64,000 nucleotides of DNA from Urophycis tenuis (GCA_036785325.1 JAXIVH010000001.1:9957604-10021603), one strand, 5' to 3'; counted from the stretch's first letter, positions 23,766 through 36,630 are shown. Program-made: numbers and translations. The notes: generated by a model not told the origin, from the sequence alone.

Positions 23766-25330
23766 CACACAAACACTTTAATCATCAACTGAACCTCTGT
23801 GTCTTGTTCATTCTCAATGAGGTGTGTTTGTTTTTTTTACAGCACTACTGGGTGATGCCTTGACAGTTACCTACACACCAAGTAATGTCTGCGCGTTAAG
23901 AGGATCAACGGTTGACATCACCTGCACCTTTACGTACCTGTCCCACTGGTTAGCTACCAAAGTCCAGAAAACACTGTGGTTTACAAAAAACGATGGAGAT
24001 AAGTATTGTAATCTGCAAAGTGAGACAGACTATGCTGGTCGTGTTGAATACAGCTGTGGAAGGACCAGCTGTACCTGGTCCAGCTGTACTGGAGCGTGTT
24101 TCCTGAGAACCAGAGACCTGAGACAGCGACTCTGATGAGTACAAGTTTAGGTTCAGAAAAAAGCAACAACATGGGAAATATACTGGTTACCCTGGAGTGA
24201 CATTATCTTTGACAGGTAAACTTTGATTAACAATTAACTACTGAACAGCGTGTGCTTTGTGTGTTGTGTGTGTGTGTGTGTGTGTTTGTCTGTGTATGTT
24301 ACAGGTGATTGTTGTGTGTACTCTGGTTTATGTTAATAACTTTCATGTAATTTGTTCTCACACCCAGATCTCCAGGTGAAAGTGTCCATACCCGTTCCTA
24401 CCACTCCTACCTGGCCAGTCCTGGGATGTCACAGTATGTGTGCTCTAGCTGGTAACCCTTCCTACATCTGGCTCAGGAATGGACAGTCTATAACAACAGG
24501 AATTAACTACAGGGGCAACATTTGGCCTGAAGACAACTATTCATGTGCTGTTAAAGGATATGAATATCTCCACTCTCCTTCAGTGTGTAAGTAAGTATAC
24601 TCCACAGTGCACTGGCATTATGCCAGGGTAAACACATTTAGCTTTAGTTTGAATGGATTTAAGCTGACAGTATTTCATATAATGAATGATTTATAACTGT
24701 TATCAGATGCTCCAAAGACCCCCTCAGTGACCGTGAGTCCCTCTGGTGAAATAGAGGAGGGCAGCTCAGTGACTCTGAGCTGTAGCAGTGATGCTAACCC
24801 AGCAGCTCAGTACACTTGGTACAAGGCAAACGCAGATGGTGACAACAATGAGATGAACCAGGGAAAACAGCTCTTCTTTGGTCCTATGTTGTCATCAGAC
24901 TCTGGACAATATCTATGTGAAGCTAGGAGTGAGCTAGGGACAAACTCTGTCTCCATCTCTATTAATGTGAAATGTGGGTAAAACACACATCAGACATCAC
25001 ATTACAGATGTACAAAATATCTTCAACCTGTATGACTTAAATCAGTCATATACATGTAGATGGGCCTAAAAGCACATCTGTGTTATCAAGTCCCTCTGGT
25101 GAAATAGAGGAGGGCAGCTCTGACTCTGAGCTGCAGCAGTGATGCTAACCCAGCAGCTAACTACACCTGGTTCAATGAACATGAGGACTCAGTGAGACAA
25201 TCAGGGCAGAACTACACCATCACTAACATCACATCTGAACTAGGAGGAAATTATTACTGTCAAGGTCATAATGCAATCGGATGTCATAATTCCACCTTTT
25301 TGTTTATTCAAATGACAGGTAATTTTCACA

Positions 25331-25353
25331 GAACATACACACACACACACACA

Positions 25354-25444
<91 letters not shown>
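25331..25444. repeat. (AC)n microsatellite abutting the membrane exon of B
   Basis: About 110 bp of AC with one AG interruption. It occupies nearly the entire intron between Ig4 and the membrane exon. Confidence 0.95.
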
Positions 25445-25446
<2 letters not shown>

Positions 25447-26639
25447 CAGAGAGACTCATCAGAGATAACAGCAATAGCTGTAGGAGCCGTTGCTGTCTTA
25501 CTGGCCACTATACTCCTTGTCATATTCCTCTGGAGGAGGTGAGATATTCACTCTCTCCCTCTGTCTCATTAATTAAATATTTCACAATATTTCAGAAGTA
25601 AGAGGGCCTCCAGAAATGCTTCTGTAGTGGGCCCAGATACCGTGGATGAGGTAAGATGCAGGAAGTCACTAACCCATGACTGACTAAGGACAAGCCAATA
25701 GACCATTTGAAAATGTCTTGTTTCCATAAGCAAGTGTCCTTCTCTGTTGCTCCAGCACTCTTGCTCGTAGAGTCTGTACATCTCCACCTGCCCTGTTATG
25801 ATGTGATAATCTGAGAACCTTCAGTTGATTTCATCAGTCTTTAATAAGAGGGTCATTTCACAACTTTACTGATGATAAGATTAGGCGGTGGACAGTGATT
25901 TATTTATTTCCTGCCAATATGCAAACACACAAAGAAGAGATATTGATTGAGCTCAGCTTCAAGCTGAAGATCTCAACTCAGTGGTACATCAACCACTAAG
26001 TACCCCAGAACTTTTACCCTGGCTCTGGTCCATCTAAATTCCTACCCCATCTACGGTCACCAGCTTTGAATAGAGGCGCACAGATTAAGATCCTACATAC
26101 ATATAAGTGGCACCAACTAGTGTTCTGCAGGGGGCCTGGGCTCTTTGTGACTGGGTGAGGAGCTCAGTGATGAGCCGCTGGTTCTCCAGGCAGACATAGT
26201 AGCTGCAGCTCAGCAATAGGTCACCTGGAAACAGGAGGGGTGAGACTGTAGTCCATTCATCAACACTAACCAAGAGACTAAGGTAGCCTGGGGTGGGATC
26301 AAGGGTGACACATGGGTGAGGTCTGGAGGACTGTGTTCAAGAAAGGTGTATTGAGGTGAGGCCTATAATAGCAGCCTTCATGTTGTGACCACTTGTCACC
26401 ACCAAGGGTGCCTCAATGAATCACAAATGCATGTCCTCCAGGACAGAGTTTTCTAAAGATATTCTTCTGTCCTCTCTCCCCATCAGCCACTTCCTGTTCC
26501 TGTGTATGAGAACGTCTTAACTCTGACCAATCGCTTGGCTCCTGCAGCACAGAGGGAATTTGAAGAACATAAGGATGACCGTCAATATGCTAGCACCTAC
26601 ATCTCTCACTCAGAGAACCAGGAAGTGCCTTACTGATTT

Positions 26640-27645
26640 GCTGGCTCCCTTGTCCAAACAGATCAGACAGAAGAGACCCTTTATTCTTCGCTCAACTTTT
26701 AAAAGCACATTTCCTTACGGTATTTTTGTGTTCATACATCACAAAAACATCCTCATACAGTTTGGATAATCTGAACGAAAATCAAAAAATGAACTAAAAA
26801 AATGTAAAACTGCAAGACTGTTGTGAATGTAACTTGCATAATCCACCCACCCTTGTTCTTAAGTGTGGTTCTACACACTGTTATTATCATGCAGTTGTTT
26901 AATGTAATGTGTTAAGCATGCAAGTATGACTGCTCCGGCATCATGGTCCCTTTACATAATGTGTGTGATGACGTTGAGCCCCATGCTTGTTCGGTTAAGG
27001 GACAGCGCCATCTTATGATGGAGTAGTTTGTTCTATAAAATAAACGAGACACTCATTCGTGTTCTCAACGTGAGAAATTGTCTTTTGCGTTTCAATGCAA
27101 TTTCCACAACACAAAGAAATAAAGAATGATATGTGGATACGTCTCACCTGTTATCTATACAATTGTACATTTATACTTGAACATAACTAAATACATATTT
27201 ACACATACAAGTAAGTATTTGTCAGCTAGGTGTTAAAGTGGGAGATAGAGGTCAACAGGTAACTCTTATTGCATTGAAATCATCTAAGTATTTCTGAATT
27301 AAAATAACTCTTGATGCAATAAAAATGTGCATCAATATGAAACAATTTTGTGAGAGAAATAAACGTACTTGCACTGAATGTATTTACTAACAGACAACTA
27401 ATTTTTGATGATAAAAACACAATGGATGGCAATGGATTGCACCTGGGTTCTGAACAACACACAAATAACTTCCCAGCAGCTGCTCCTCTCCAAGTCCCTA
27501 GCACTGAGCATTCTCCCTTAAAAAGTCAGCCATAGTGATTGGTGTCCCCTTTACCCCAAATTAGAGCATTCAGGTGAGCATTCGATTGTTTTCTGCACCC
27601 TGACTAGTAGGTTATGCGCTCCCCCCCGTACTTTGGAAATAGTCC
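26640..27645. other. Intergenic between B and C
   Basis: AT-rich sequence without a recognised gene. AATAAA at 27,041 could end pseudogene B transcripts. Homology with the upstream region of gene A starts at about 27,650 (17,108 in the A copy). Confidence 0.5.
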
Positions 27646-28217
27646 ACTGTTCAAGAAGTATTGACCAATAATGTTTGAGCGGGCTTTTGTTGCGTGCATG
27701 TAATCAGTATGTGTGGAGTGCAACGACGTCTCCAGAGGTTAATCGATGGTTTCCCAGCTTGCCTACATAGGACAGGAACAGGGAAAGGCCGAGACAGTGA
27801 AGCTGGCTGTAACTAGGAGGCTGATATGGAGGTCATGACGATGCTGCATATTAAATAGACTTTTTGAATTCTGAAAGTCTCCACCTACTAACTGGTGGGA
27901 GACTTCACTACACTTCACTTCACTTAACCATATTGCAACATTGTGAAAAGAGGAAGGATGTTTGGATTGGTTGTTTTACTGCATGAAAATATGAAAAACC
28001 AGCTTCCTCTTCAACTTGTCCATTTGATTTCACTTTACAAAGTCGACACTCATTTATCAGCAACCAATTCATGTGGTAGATATACATTTATGTAATGTGC
28101 TTTTCTCTGTTAAAAATACAATTGACATTCTTGTAGATTTTGTAAGATAATAACATTCTCGTGGTATTATACCTGCATGTCTGTTACCACCCTAGAACAG
28201 AGAGGAGAGAACAAACT

Positions 28218-29737
28218 ATGATTTTGACTTCCACAGCAAGAGGATTTCTGGTGTTCCTTCTGTCACTACCAGGTTGGTACATTTATATTCTGAACATTTA
28301 GATGAAGTGTTCCAATGTGTAACATGACAACCAAGTAGGCGCTAGTACTAGGTGTACAATTAGAGATGTTTCCATGATTAAGCATGGCTTTATGTTGGGG
28401 AGAAACGAGTACAATCTGTTGATCTAATTTGTTTGCTTGTTTTCATTGCTGAGGCAGACTGTGTTTACCAAGTTTGCCAATATATTTAATATCTGGCTAA
28501 CTCTGTGAACAGTGGTCATAGAGGCCAAACACAAATTTCAACAAACATACTGGCTGTAGAATTGGTTGTCAGAGAAGAGATTAATTTAAGATATTCAATT
28601 TCTTTAATCTCTGATGACATAGCATGGTCATTTTATGATTTAGCACAGTACATAGCTCATTCAACCTTTGGTTAGCCACCCAAAAACAAGCCAAAGTAGG
28701 AAACTCAAACAGGGAATCCTTCTATATTGTATTGGTATTGTTTATGATTTGTGATTTTTTGTTGTTGTGATTTATGATTTTGTTTATGATTGGTGGTTGG
28801 TTGGTATAAAGCCAATAGGTAGACCCCCACATGACAAGCAACCTATCAGATAAACATGAGTCTATGAACCTTTGCCATTCAAAAATAATATATTATATAT
28901 TTGTATATTATATTTTTTAAATCTTATTTATATCCTATTTATTTTATGGGAACATTTCCAGGGACAGCTCCAGCCAGGTACAGGCCATTACTCTTGGTAT
29001 CTCTAGCTCCATCACTAGCTCCATCACTCACGGTATCTCTAGCTCCATCACTAGCTCCATCACTCACGGTATCTCTAGCTCCATCACTAGCAGTATCTCT
29101 AACTCCATCTCTAGCTCCAACACTATCTCTGCAACATGTTGGTGTCAATGATGTTCCGGAATGTTCCCATCACAGCTCAGTGCTCAGCATTTATCTATAT
29201 TTTCTAGCTCCACCCAACAGTCTCCATCTATTTATGCATCTTCTGATCATGCGTTTCATCAGCTGAACCTCTGTGTCTTGTTCATTCTCATTGAGATGTG
29301 TTTGTTTTCTGACAGCACTACAGGGTGTTGACTGGGCAGTTACCTACACATCTAGTAATGTCTGCGCTTTAAGAGGATCAATGGTTGACATCACCTGCAC
29401 CTTTACGTACCCATACCGTCTAAGTTTGAAATCTACCACAGTACAGGAAAAACTGTGGTTTATTAAAACAGATGGAGATAAGTATTGTGATCTGCAACAT
29501 GAGACAGACTATGCTGGTCGTGTTGAATACAGATGTGGAGAGACCAGCTGTACCTGGTACAGCTGTAATGGAGCGTGTACCCTGAGAATCAGAGACCTGA
29601 GACAGAGTGACTCTGATGAGTACAAGTTTAGGTTCACAACAAACCAACAACATGGGAAATATACTGGTTACCCTGGAGTGATGTTATCTGTGACAGGTAG
29701 GCTTTGATTACCAATTATTCACTGAACAGCAATGAAT

Positions 29738-29787
<50 letters not shown>

Positions 29788-30921
29788 TGGTTGTTGTGTG
29801 TGCTCTGGTTTGTGTTAATAACTATTGTGTACTTTTTTCTCACACCCAGATCTCCAGGTGAAAGTGTCCATTCCTGCCCCTACCACTCCTGCCTGGCCAG
29901 TCCTGGAATGTCACAGTGTGTGTGCTCTAGCTGGTAACCCTTCCTACATCTGGCTCATGAATGGACAGTCTGTAAGAACAGGAATTAACTACATTGGCTA
30001 CATTTGGCCTGAAAACAACTATTCATGTGCTGTTAAAGGATATGAACATCTCCACTCTCCTTCAGTGTGTAAGTATACTCCACAGTGTACTGTCGTTAGC
30101 AGGGTAAAAAACACATTTAGCTTTAGCTTGAATGGATTTAAGCTGACAGTATTTCATATAATTAAATACAATGAAATACTTACAGATGCTCCAAAGACCC
30201 CCTCAGTGACCGTGAGTCCCTCTGGTGAAATAGAGGAGGGCAGCTCAATGACTCTGAGCTGCAGCAGTGATGCTAACCCGGCAGCTCAGTACACCTGGTT
30301 CAAGGCTAACACAGATGGTAACAACAGTGAGATGAACCAGGGACAAAAGCTCATTTTTGGCCTGATATGGTCATCAGACTCTGGACAATATCTCTGTGAA
30401 GCTCGGAGTGAGCTGGGGACAAAATCTGTCTCCATCTATATTAATGTGAAATGTGAGTAAAACACACATTTGACACGCATTGTGTTATAGGTACAACATA
30501 TCTTCATCCTATATGCCTTAAATCAGTCATATAAATTTATCATGCACATTATTAACAACAATGTATGTGAGGATTTGACTTTTTTTGTGACCTGTAGATG
30601 GGCCTAAAAACACATCTGTGTTATCAAGTCCCTCTGGTGAAATAGAGGAGGGCAGCTCAGTGAATCTGAGCTGCAGCAGTGATGCTAACCCAGCAGCTAA
30701 CTACACCTGGTTCAAGGAACATGAAGACTCAGTGAGACAATCAGGGCAGAACTACACCATCACTCATATCACATCTGAGCTGGAAGGAAATTATTACTGT
30801 CTAGCTCATAATGCAATTGGACGTCATAATTCCACCTTTTTGTTTATTCATGTGAGAGGTAATTGTTGCTTTAAAATCACACACACACAGAACACACATT
30901 TTCACAGAACACCCCCCCCCC

Positions 30922-30957
<36 letters not shown>

Positions 30958-32024
30958 GAGTTGTATCAGTAGTCAGTATTAGTAGTGGACTGCTATTAAC
31001 ACTTTGAGTTGATACCAGTGTTTGAAATCTGTTCTCTGATTTCTAGCGACATCATTAGAGATAACAGCAATAGCTGTAGGAACCGTTGCTGTCTTACTGG
31101 CCACCATACTTCTTCTTGTCATATTCCTCTGGAGGAGGTGAGATATTCTCTCTCTCTCTCTCTCTCTCTGTTTCATTAATTCAATATTTCACTCCTCCTG
31201 TTGCTACTTAGTCTCTCTGTTCTCTTCATCAGAAGTAAGAGGGCCTCCAGAAATGCTTCTGGAGTGGGGCCAAATTCTGTGGATGAGGTGAGACACAGGA
31301 AGCCATTTTAGTAACCCATTATTGACTAAGACTCACGGTGGAAATACCCAGGTCACACAGGGTCAACAAGACATGTGATGCTCCTTAGACTTACCTCTAC
31401 CACTAAGTTGCCAGTTGAGTCCAGTGATAAGAAAGATAAGTTTAAGGAAGGAGTCCTGAAGTGAAGCCAAGAGCACACTCCACAGTGTGACCACTAGCTA
31501 CCAAAGGTCTCTAAATGAACCAGAAACACATGTCCTTCAGGAATTCCGTTTAAAAAGAGTAGTGTTTTCTAAAGGTTTTTTTTATTTCCTCTCTCCCCGG
31601 CAGCCACTTCCTGTTCCTGTCTATGACAACTTCTTGGCTCTGACCAATCGGTCAGCTCCTAGAGCACTGAGTGAACCAAGCGGACAGCAGGATGACCTTC
31701 ACTATGCCACCATCCACTACACTCACTCAGAGAACCAGGAAGTGCCCCGACGTCTGGCGGACTCCAGAGTCCAATTGGATCTGGCAGAAGATGTCCTTTA
31801 CACTGCAATCAACGTTAAAAGACCCGAAGCTGTCCCTGAGTAAGCTGCTCTTGGTATTTCTCGAGAGCAAATTGACTTGGGACTTTGAGATCAACCCAAT
31901 AGATCTGCTTTACAGGGTAACTACAGTTCATCTCCTCTGTCTTCTTTTCAGGGACCGTGACCAGACAGTGACGGGAGAAAACTCAGAGGTGTACAGCACA
32001 GTCAAAAAACACCCCAGAGTTTGA
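28218..32024 (+). CDS. CD22/Siglec-like inhibitory Ig receptor, gene C (four Ig domains, two ITIMs)
   Basis: Nine exons fit in phase: 28,218-28,272; 29,316-29,696; 29,850-30,068; 30,186-30,452; 30,598-30,858; 31,047-31,137; 31,233-31,287; 31,604-31,839; 31,952-32,024. They give 545 residues. Leader 1-18, V-type Ig1 19-145 with DEYKFRF (Siglec-like Arg), short Ig2 146-218, C2-type Ig3 219-307 and Ig4 308-394 (both with GEIEEGSS and LSCSSDANPAA), and an uncharged span near 400-422 (ITAIAVGTVAVLLATILLLV). The tail has two ITIMs, LHYATI (Tyr477) and VLYTAI (Tyr509), and a further EVYSTV near the end. ITIMs recruit SHP phosphatases, so this should be an inhibitory leukocyte receptor, most likely B-cell CD22-like. 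No frame damage was seen. Ligand and orthology are not determined. Confidence 0.85.
28995..29145. repeat. Intronic minisatellite in gene C
   Basis: Same array as 18,080-18,240 in gene A, one unit shorter. Confidence 0.9.
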
Positions 32025-33197
32025 ACCAGTAGCGGCAGCAGGATTTACATACAGGTGTGATAGGTAGAGGTAATAGGCGAGTTTCAGATCGTTTGCATTT
32101 GCGCATTTGTTGCAACGAGAATTGAGAAGATCCGGCGAAACTCGTCATAATCACGTCAAGTTCCCGTCTGGTCAAGGCGGACACACTTCTCGTCAACAAA
32201 GATGGCACTTCTCGTCAACAAAGATGGCATACAAAGTGGCGCTTGCGTTCTTCGTAGCAGACGAGTTCGAGGCATTGGATCTCCCCTTATTGATGCAGGC
32301 TGAGGAGCAAATGTGATGAATTTTCTGCATGCACAATGGCTTGGCTATGTGGCGAAATGTGTAAATAAAATACATTTAAAAAAAAAAATCCATGATGAGT
32401 GATGAAGTGAAAGTTCACAAAATCGTCTCTTTTTAATATGCATAGTTTGGGAGGGCACCAGGCACGCCTCTCTGAAAGGAGTTATGTCACTTCTGACGTG
32501 GGGAATTTAATGTCGGTATTCCAACCAACCAGGGCAACGTTGAGGGGATGTTGAGGGGAGTGTCTTATGTCCGCACTTGCTCGAGAAAACGTGCCCAGAA
32601 AAGCAGTTGTTTTCCTGAAACCACGCGAGTTTTGAAAGCCAGGTGGCTCGTCGCATCGAAAGTTTATCACAGGTATTTCTGACGTTTTCATCCCAGAATG
32701 CATTCTGAAGCATGGCAAACGAAGCCGCATGCCTCATCTGAAACTCGCTTATTATGACAGGTAGAGCTCTCCCTCTCTCCTCTGTCTGTTTGGCCACGCC
32801 TCTGCAATCAGGGATTGACAGCAGCTGAGCTAGATTCCTGGCTCCCTTTATAAAAGCAGCTGCAGGCAGTTAGCACTAGGCTTTTGGTGTGCAGCCCCAG
32901 GTATGTCTGTTAGAGATGAGTTGTTTTATGTGTGTTCTGTTGTTGTTGTATGGTTCAGTGCAGTTGTCTCAGGCATGGTGTATATCACGTGCTTCTCCAA
33001 CAGGGAGGGGGGTGATGTTGGCTCCTGAGCTCTAGCCACTGCTGTTTTTGCCCCTTTTGAGAAATATATCTTTTGTACTTATGGTTATTTTTCTTTTGAG
33101 CATTGTGATTTGTGTTGGTTGGTTTTTGTTCTTTGCTTGGTTAAGATTAGTTCCATTTGCTGTTTCTTTGTACCTCTTTTCTTTCTTTTGAGGAACC
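32025..33197. other. 3' flank of gene C
   Basis: AATAAA at 32,364-32,369 is a likely polyadenylation signal, 340 nt past the stop. A short direct repeat (CTTCTCGTCAACAAAGATGGCA, split here as two halves of one 22-mer) occurs twice near 32,186-32,229. A TATAAAA at about 32,850 followed by a GT-rich donor-like site may be the start of an unrelated transcribed element. No gene recognised. Confidence 0.4.
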
Positions 33198-33205
33198 AAT
33201 GTGAG

Positions 33206-33586
33206 CAGTGGCGGTTCTACATTGAATTACCCCCGGGCGAGATTCCCTCCGAGCGCCCGCCCCCCCGGAAAAAAAAAAAACGAGGGGAAAAAACAACACC
33301 TTTTTTTGGGGGGGGGGCACACAAACAGAAAGAAAAAGAGAAATATTTATCAATTGCACAAATCGTTCCCCCTCCCCCTTGTTGTCCGTTCAATTTCTGG
33401 AGACCCAAAGGTGAACTGTCCCCCCCGCACCCCTCCCCTTTCACCTTCTCACACACAGACACAGCTTTCTGAAGCAGGGGTGTGATTTGGGAGATGGGAG
33501 ACCGACCCGACCAAAGTCTCGTGCCAGATCTCGTGCCGCCCCCCCCAAAGTGCTGCCCGGTCTGCCCGTGCCTAAAACCGCCACTG
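33206..33586. mobile_element. hAT-type MITE (381 bp) with 8-bp TSD
   Basis: It starts CAGTGGCGGTTCTACA (same 16 bases as the element at 13,821) and ends TAAAACCGCCACTG. AATGTGAG is duplicated at 33,198-33,205 and 33,587-33,594. Homopolymer-rich interior, no coding capacity. Confidence 0.93.
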
Positions 33587-33823
33587 AATGTGAGTTAACT
33601 CTATACCTGGGGTCCTTTTAATCCCAGTACAGGGGCACTGGTTATAGGTTGCAGGTGGTGGCTGACTAGGTGGAGGGTTTTCCTTATTTTGCTTTTTATT
33701 TTGCATGTTTATTGTTTGCTGTGCTTGTTGCATAGAAAACCTACCGTCAAACTCTCCGGGGTGGACCCTATGGAAGTGGATCACCAAAAACCAGTCTGAC
33801 CAAATGATGGAGGGTTCTTGAGT

Positions 33824-34140
33824 TTATCTAAGGGTCATCGTCATTACAGGTAATTTCAGCCGATCGGAGTACTTTAACGAGCTCGGGGTCGTCCTGCGCG
33901 TCATCTCTGTGAGAGTCTGCATAGGAAGAGCCCCGTACATAGTTTGCCAGTCATATTTATAAAAAGTCCCTGCCTCAAGGCCGGGGGGCTCACACGTATT
34001 ACTGATATTGCAAGAAGGCTCCATTAATGGCGTGATATTGTGCCAGGCTACGTGCCTCGGTTTGTCTGGGTGCACCACCTGCTTGGCCTTGGTTCCTTTC
34101 AAGGCCGGGTTGGGTGTAATTTCGACGGTGGCTTCTTGTT
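33824..34140 (-). other. Unidentified protein-coding fragment (about 100 codons)
   Basis: The minus-strand frame is open from a TAA near 34,145 to a stop at 33,824. It has an ordinary globular composition: AWHNITPLMEPSCNISNTC, then EAGTFYKYDWQTMYGALPM and SLKYSDRLKLP. No start codon and no family recognised. It lies among TE debris, so a fragment of a large mobile element or endogenous virus is the likeliest origin; this is inference only. Confidence 0.35.
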
Positions 34141-34144
34141 TTTG

Positions 34145-35060
34145 TTATGCTACGGTTAATACTTACTGGCTGCATTCCTTCGCAGGATCCGTGACTCTCT
34201 AATCTCTCGAGTCCGCAAGGCTGTATCGGTTCTGTATGGTATATAGGTGTGTTTCAAATCAACCGCCTGCTTTGCACGGGGCCTTATGGGCCTCTGACTA
34301 AGTGTCTGCAGGCTTGTTTGGCACAGTTTATTTTGTATACGTCAACATGCTCTAACCTGTGTGTTTGTTGTTTTGCAGTGTGTTTGAGACGCCCCTCCCC
34401 CCCTCCTCCTTTCAGGTACCTGGTGGTGGCCTCTTCCCCTTCACTCCCCCACCCCTGTAGGCCTCCCTGACAGTCACCTTGTACTGGCACAATACCCCAG
34501 GATAGCAGTAACCTTTTAAACATGTAGTAGTGTGTATTTTGGAATAAATATTACATTTCTAAGCTGAGATTTCTGGCTAATTTATTAATACATTTTTTTA
34601 ACTGTAAATAAAATTGAACCTTGTGTACAACTAGAAATTCACCTCACTGCTCCTTTTCCTTTTAAAAAATAAGAACCTGTAACCAATGTAGTATTCTCTG
34701 GGTGAAGTCCCGACGTGGCGTTGTCGTGGGTCTACAGCTGCCCCGGTCACACAGGGATAAAGGATGGCGTCTCTTTCCGTTTAAACAGGACCATACGCTG
34801 GCTGATTGCTTGCTGCCTATCCTATGGCGCATCATTTCTTCCTCTGCTGCCCCCACAGCTCATGCATGATCTGATGAGACGCAAGCTTACTCAAGCCACA
34901 TCTTGCGTCTGGGACACACCGCCTGCGTGTGCCTTGCGTCTGCGTGGCGTTACCTGATGCTTTCCATTTCGACGCCCATGTTGACAGCTCAGAGCAGCCA
35001 CACTGCCCGCGGGAGACTCTGTGGTGTGACACTCTTGTGCATCATGGCAACCCTGCTGGT
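34145..35060. other. Unassigned intergenic sequence
   Basis: Contains splice-like CAG sites (34,378) and an AATAAA at about 34,541, but no coding exon I can support. Confidence 0.35.
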
Positions 35061-35062
35061 TG

Positions 35063-35190
35063 TCTGAATGTACTGCACCTGGGTCGGGAGGTCTTAAAGG
35101 TATCCCCTGCAGGTAGTCTGAATGTACTGCACCTGGGTCGGGAGATCTTAAAGGTATCCCCTGCTGGTTGTCTGAATGTACAGAACCTGT
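35063..35190. repeat. 54-bp minisatellite, about 2.4 copies
   Basis: Units begin TCTGAATGTACTGCACCTGG at 35,063 and 35,117 and, diverging, at 35,171; spacing is exactly 54 bp each time. Confidence 0.92.
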
Positions 35191-35636
35191 AAAGGGAGGT
35201 CTGGTGTAATTGCAAACCAGCTCTCAAGGTTGTACTGCAACTACTTTGTGGTTCCTGTTTCCATCTTGCGGACGTGAGAGCATCTTTGGTAAATTGCCCC
35301 ATGACGTCTGTTGGTGTTGCACCTTGCCTTACTACTGTATGCATGCAGTCAATGCTTAGGGAGGCGTGCACAAAGAACACACCGAACGCAGGAAGTTGCC
35401 AGCAGCCTGCATCATGCTTATGCATACATGTGCTTTACAAAGTATCTTTAGGCTGTGTTGCAATGCTTGTTCTTAATGCTAGGGCTGAGGCTTGATCACT
35501 GGAGCTTCGAGCACCAGCAGTATGGCGATAAAGGCGCAAGTGTGGAATTGGCAACCGATTGGGACAGCTGAGTTGCGTCTCTGTTGACCAATCACAACGT
35601 CAGCAGGAGGTTGTGAAGGACGGCCAATGGGGAAAC

Positions 35637-35722
35637 AGGCTTGTGGCTTCCTGTCCTTCCTGTACTCTGCAGCCATCCAGGTCCCTGGTGCGGGAGGGGG
35701 GTTGTGTTGGTGTGGCGTAATG
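35637..35722 (+). repeat. Dispersed repeat, inverted relative to 37,245-37,340
   Basis: About 85 bp (contains CAGCCATCCAGGTCCCTGGT) recur in opposite orientation at 37,245-37,340. Sequence after the left copy (CGACAACGCCACCTGGGGAA) also resembles 45,290-45,325. Family unknown. Confidence 0.65.
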
Positions 35723-36630
35723 GAGAGAAGAAGGGGGGGGCGAGTTGCTCGACAACGCCACCTGGGGAATTGCACCCCAGGAAATACACCCTTGGCCCTG
35801 TACTTTGGCCAACACGAGGTCACACAGATTCGTTACACGTTTTGTATGGAGGACGAGAGACGGACTTACAAAAGATATCCAGATTTATTCATTTACAGTA
35901 TCAGAAAAAAAGAGGTCAGGGATCTCAACAACTGAAATGTCAAATCAAAACCACAATCACAGTAGAACTAAACAGGTGCAGAGCTAGGCCGTAAGACTAA
36001 ATCAACTCAAATCACAAAAAAAAGAATCACCACAAACCAAATCACCACGTGCCACCAAACTTGCGGGAGTGAGAAGGGGACCACTACCAGGGAAAGCCTG
36101 CCGCCCGCTGCACCAGCTCCTGTCCTGGAAACACAACAAAACCCCAAAATTACACTACTGTTGTGATGAGACACTCAGGTTGTTGAGGCAATCATTTAAA
36201 ACAGGACTATATTAAAACACAGTCACACACACATGCACACACAGTACTGACTAATAACCAAATATTAAACCCAAATGCAAATATACAGGAAACCAACTAA
36301 TTCTTAAGACAAGTAATAATAAAACAAAACAACGAAATTTAGCTGTGGGTAGGGGTCAGGCGTATTTATCACCCCAAACTAAAACAGAAAATATATAATC
36401 AATTGAACCCCACAGAAATAAATCCAAAATGAGTAAATACGGATAGGCCTATGCTTAACCCCAAAAAGAGACTGGTCAACAAAACCAAAAGGTAACACAC
36501 GAAAATATTGTGTATAAACAGTATGAACAGTATGGACAGTGTTCTTATTCACTCATCATCCTAATGTAATTATCTGTATACAATATATCTACACGTACAA
36601 CCTGTATGACTACCCCTTGTCGGTCAGGGC
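35723..36630. other. Unassigned repeat-like sequence
   Basis: AT-rich and A-rich sequence continuing the repeat family above; no coding exon seen. Confidence 0.35.

Larger units (their letters stand above)
23064..26636 (+). pseudogene. CD22/Siglec-like Ig receptor pseudogene B
   Basis: Segments: leader 23,064-23,118 (MIVTSAARVVLAFLLSAP), Ig1 23,843-24,215, Ig2 24,368-24,586, Ig3 24,707-24,973, Ig4 25,060-25,318, membrane exon about 25,454-25,540, tail exons 25,596-25,650 and 26,487-26,636. Compared with C, Ig1 lacks 2 nt near 24,124 (GACAGCGACTC versus GACAGAGTGACTC) and Ig4 lacks 2 nt at 25,120/25,121 (GCTCTGACTC versus GCTCAGTGACTC). Each causes a frameshift. The last intron before the membrane exon is mostly a CA repeat, and the exon start is one base short relative to C. 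The tail has lost the canonical ITIM: L-H-Y-A-T-I of C is R-Q-Y-A-S-T here. Three independent lesions argue for a non-functional copy. Confidence 0.8.

Noticed and set aside
26487..26636. Possible ITIM PVYENV in the B tail (and PVYDNF in C)
   Set aside because: Position -2 is Pro, not I/V/L/S, so it does not meet the ITIM pattern.
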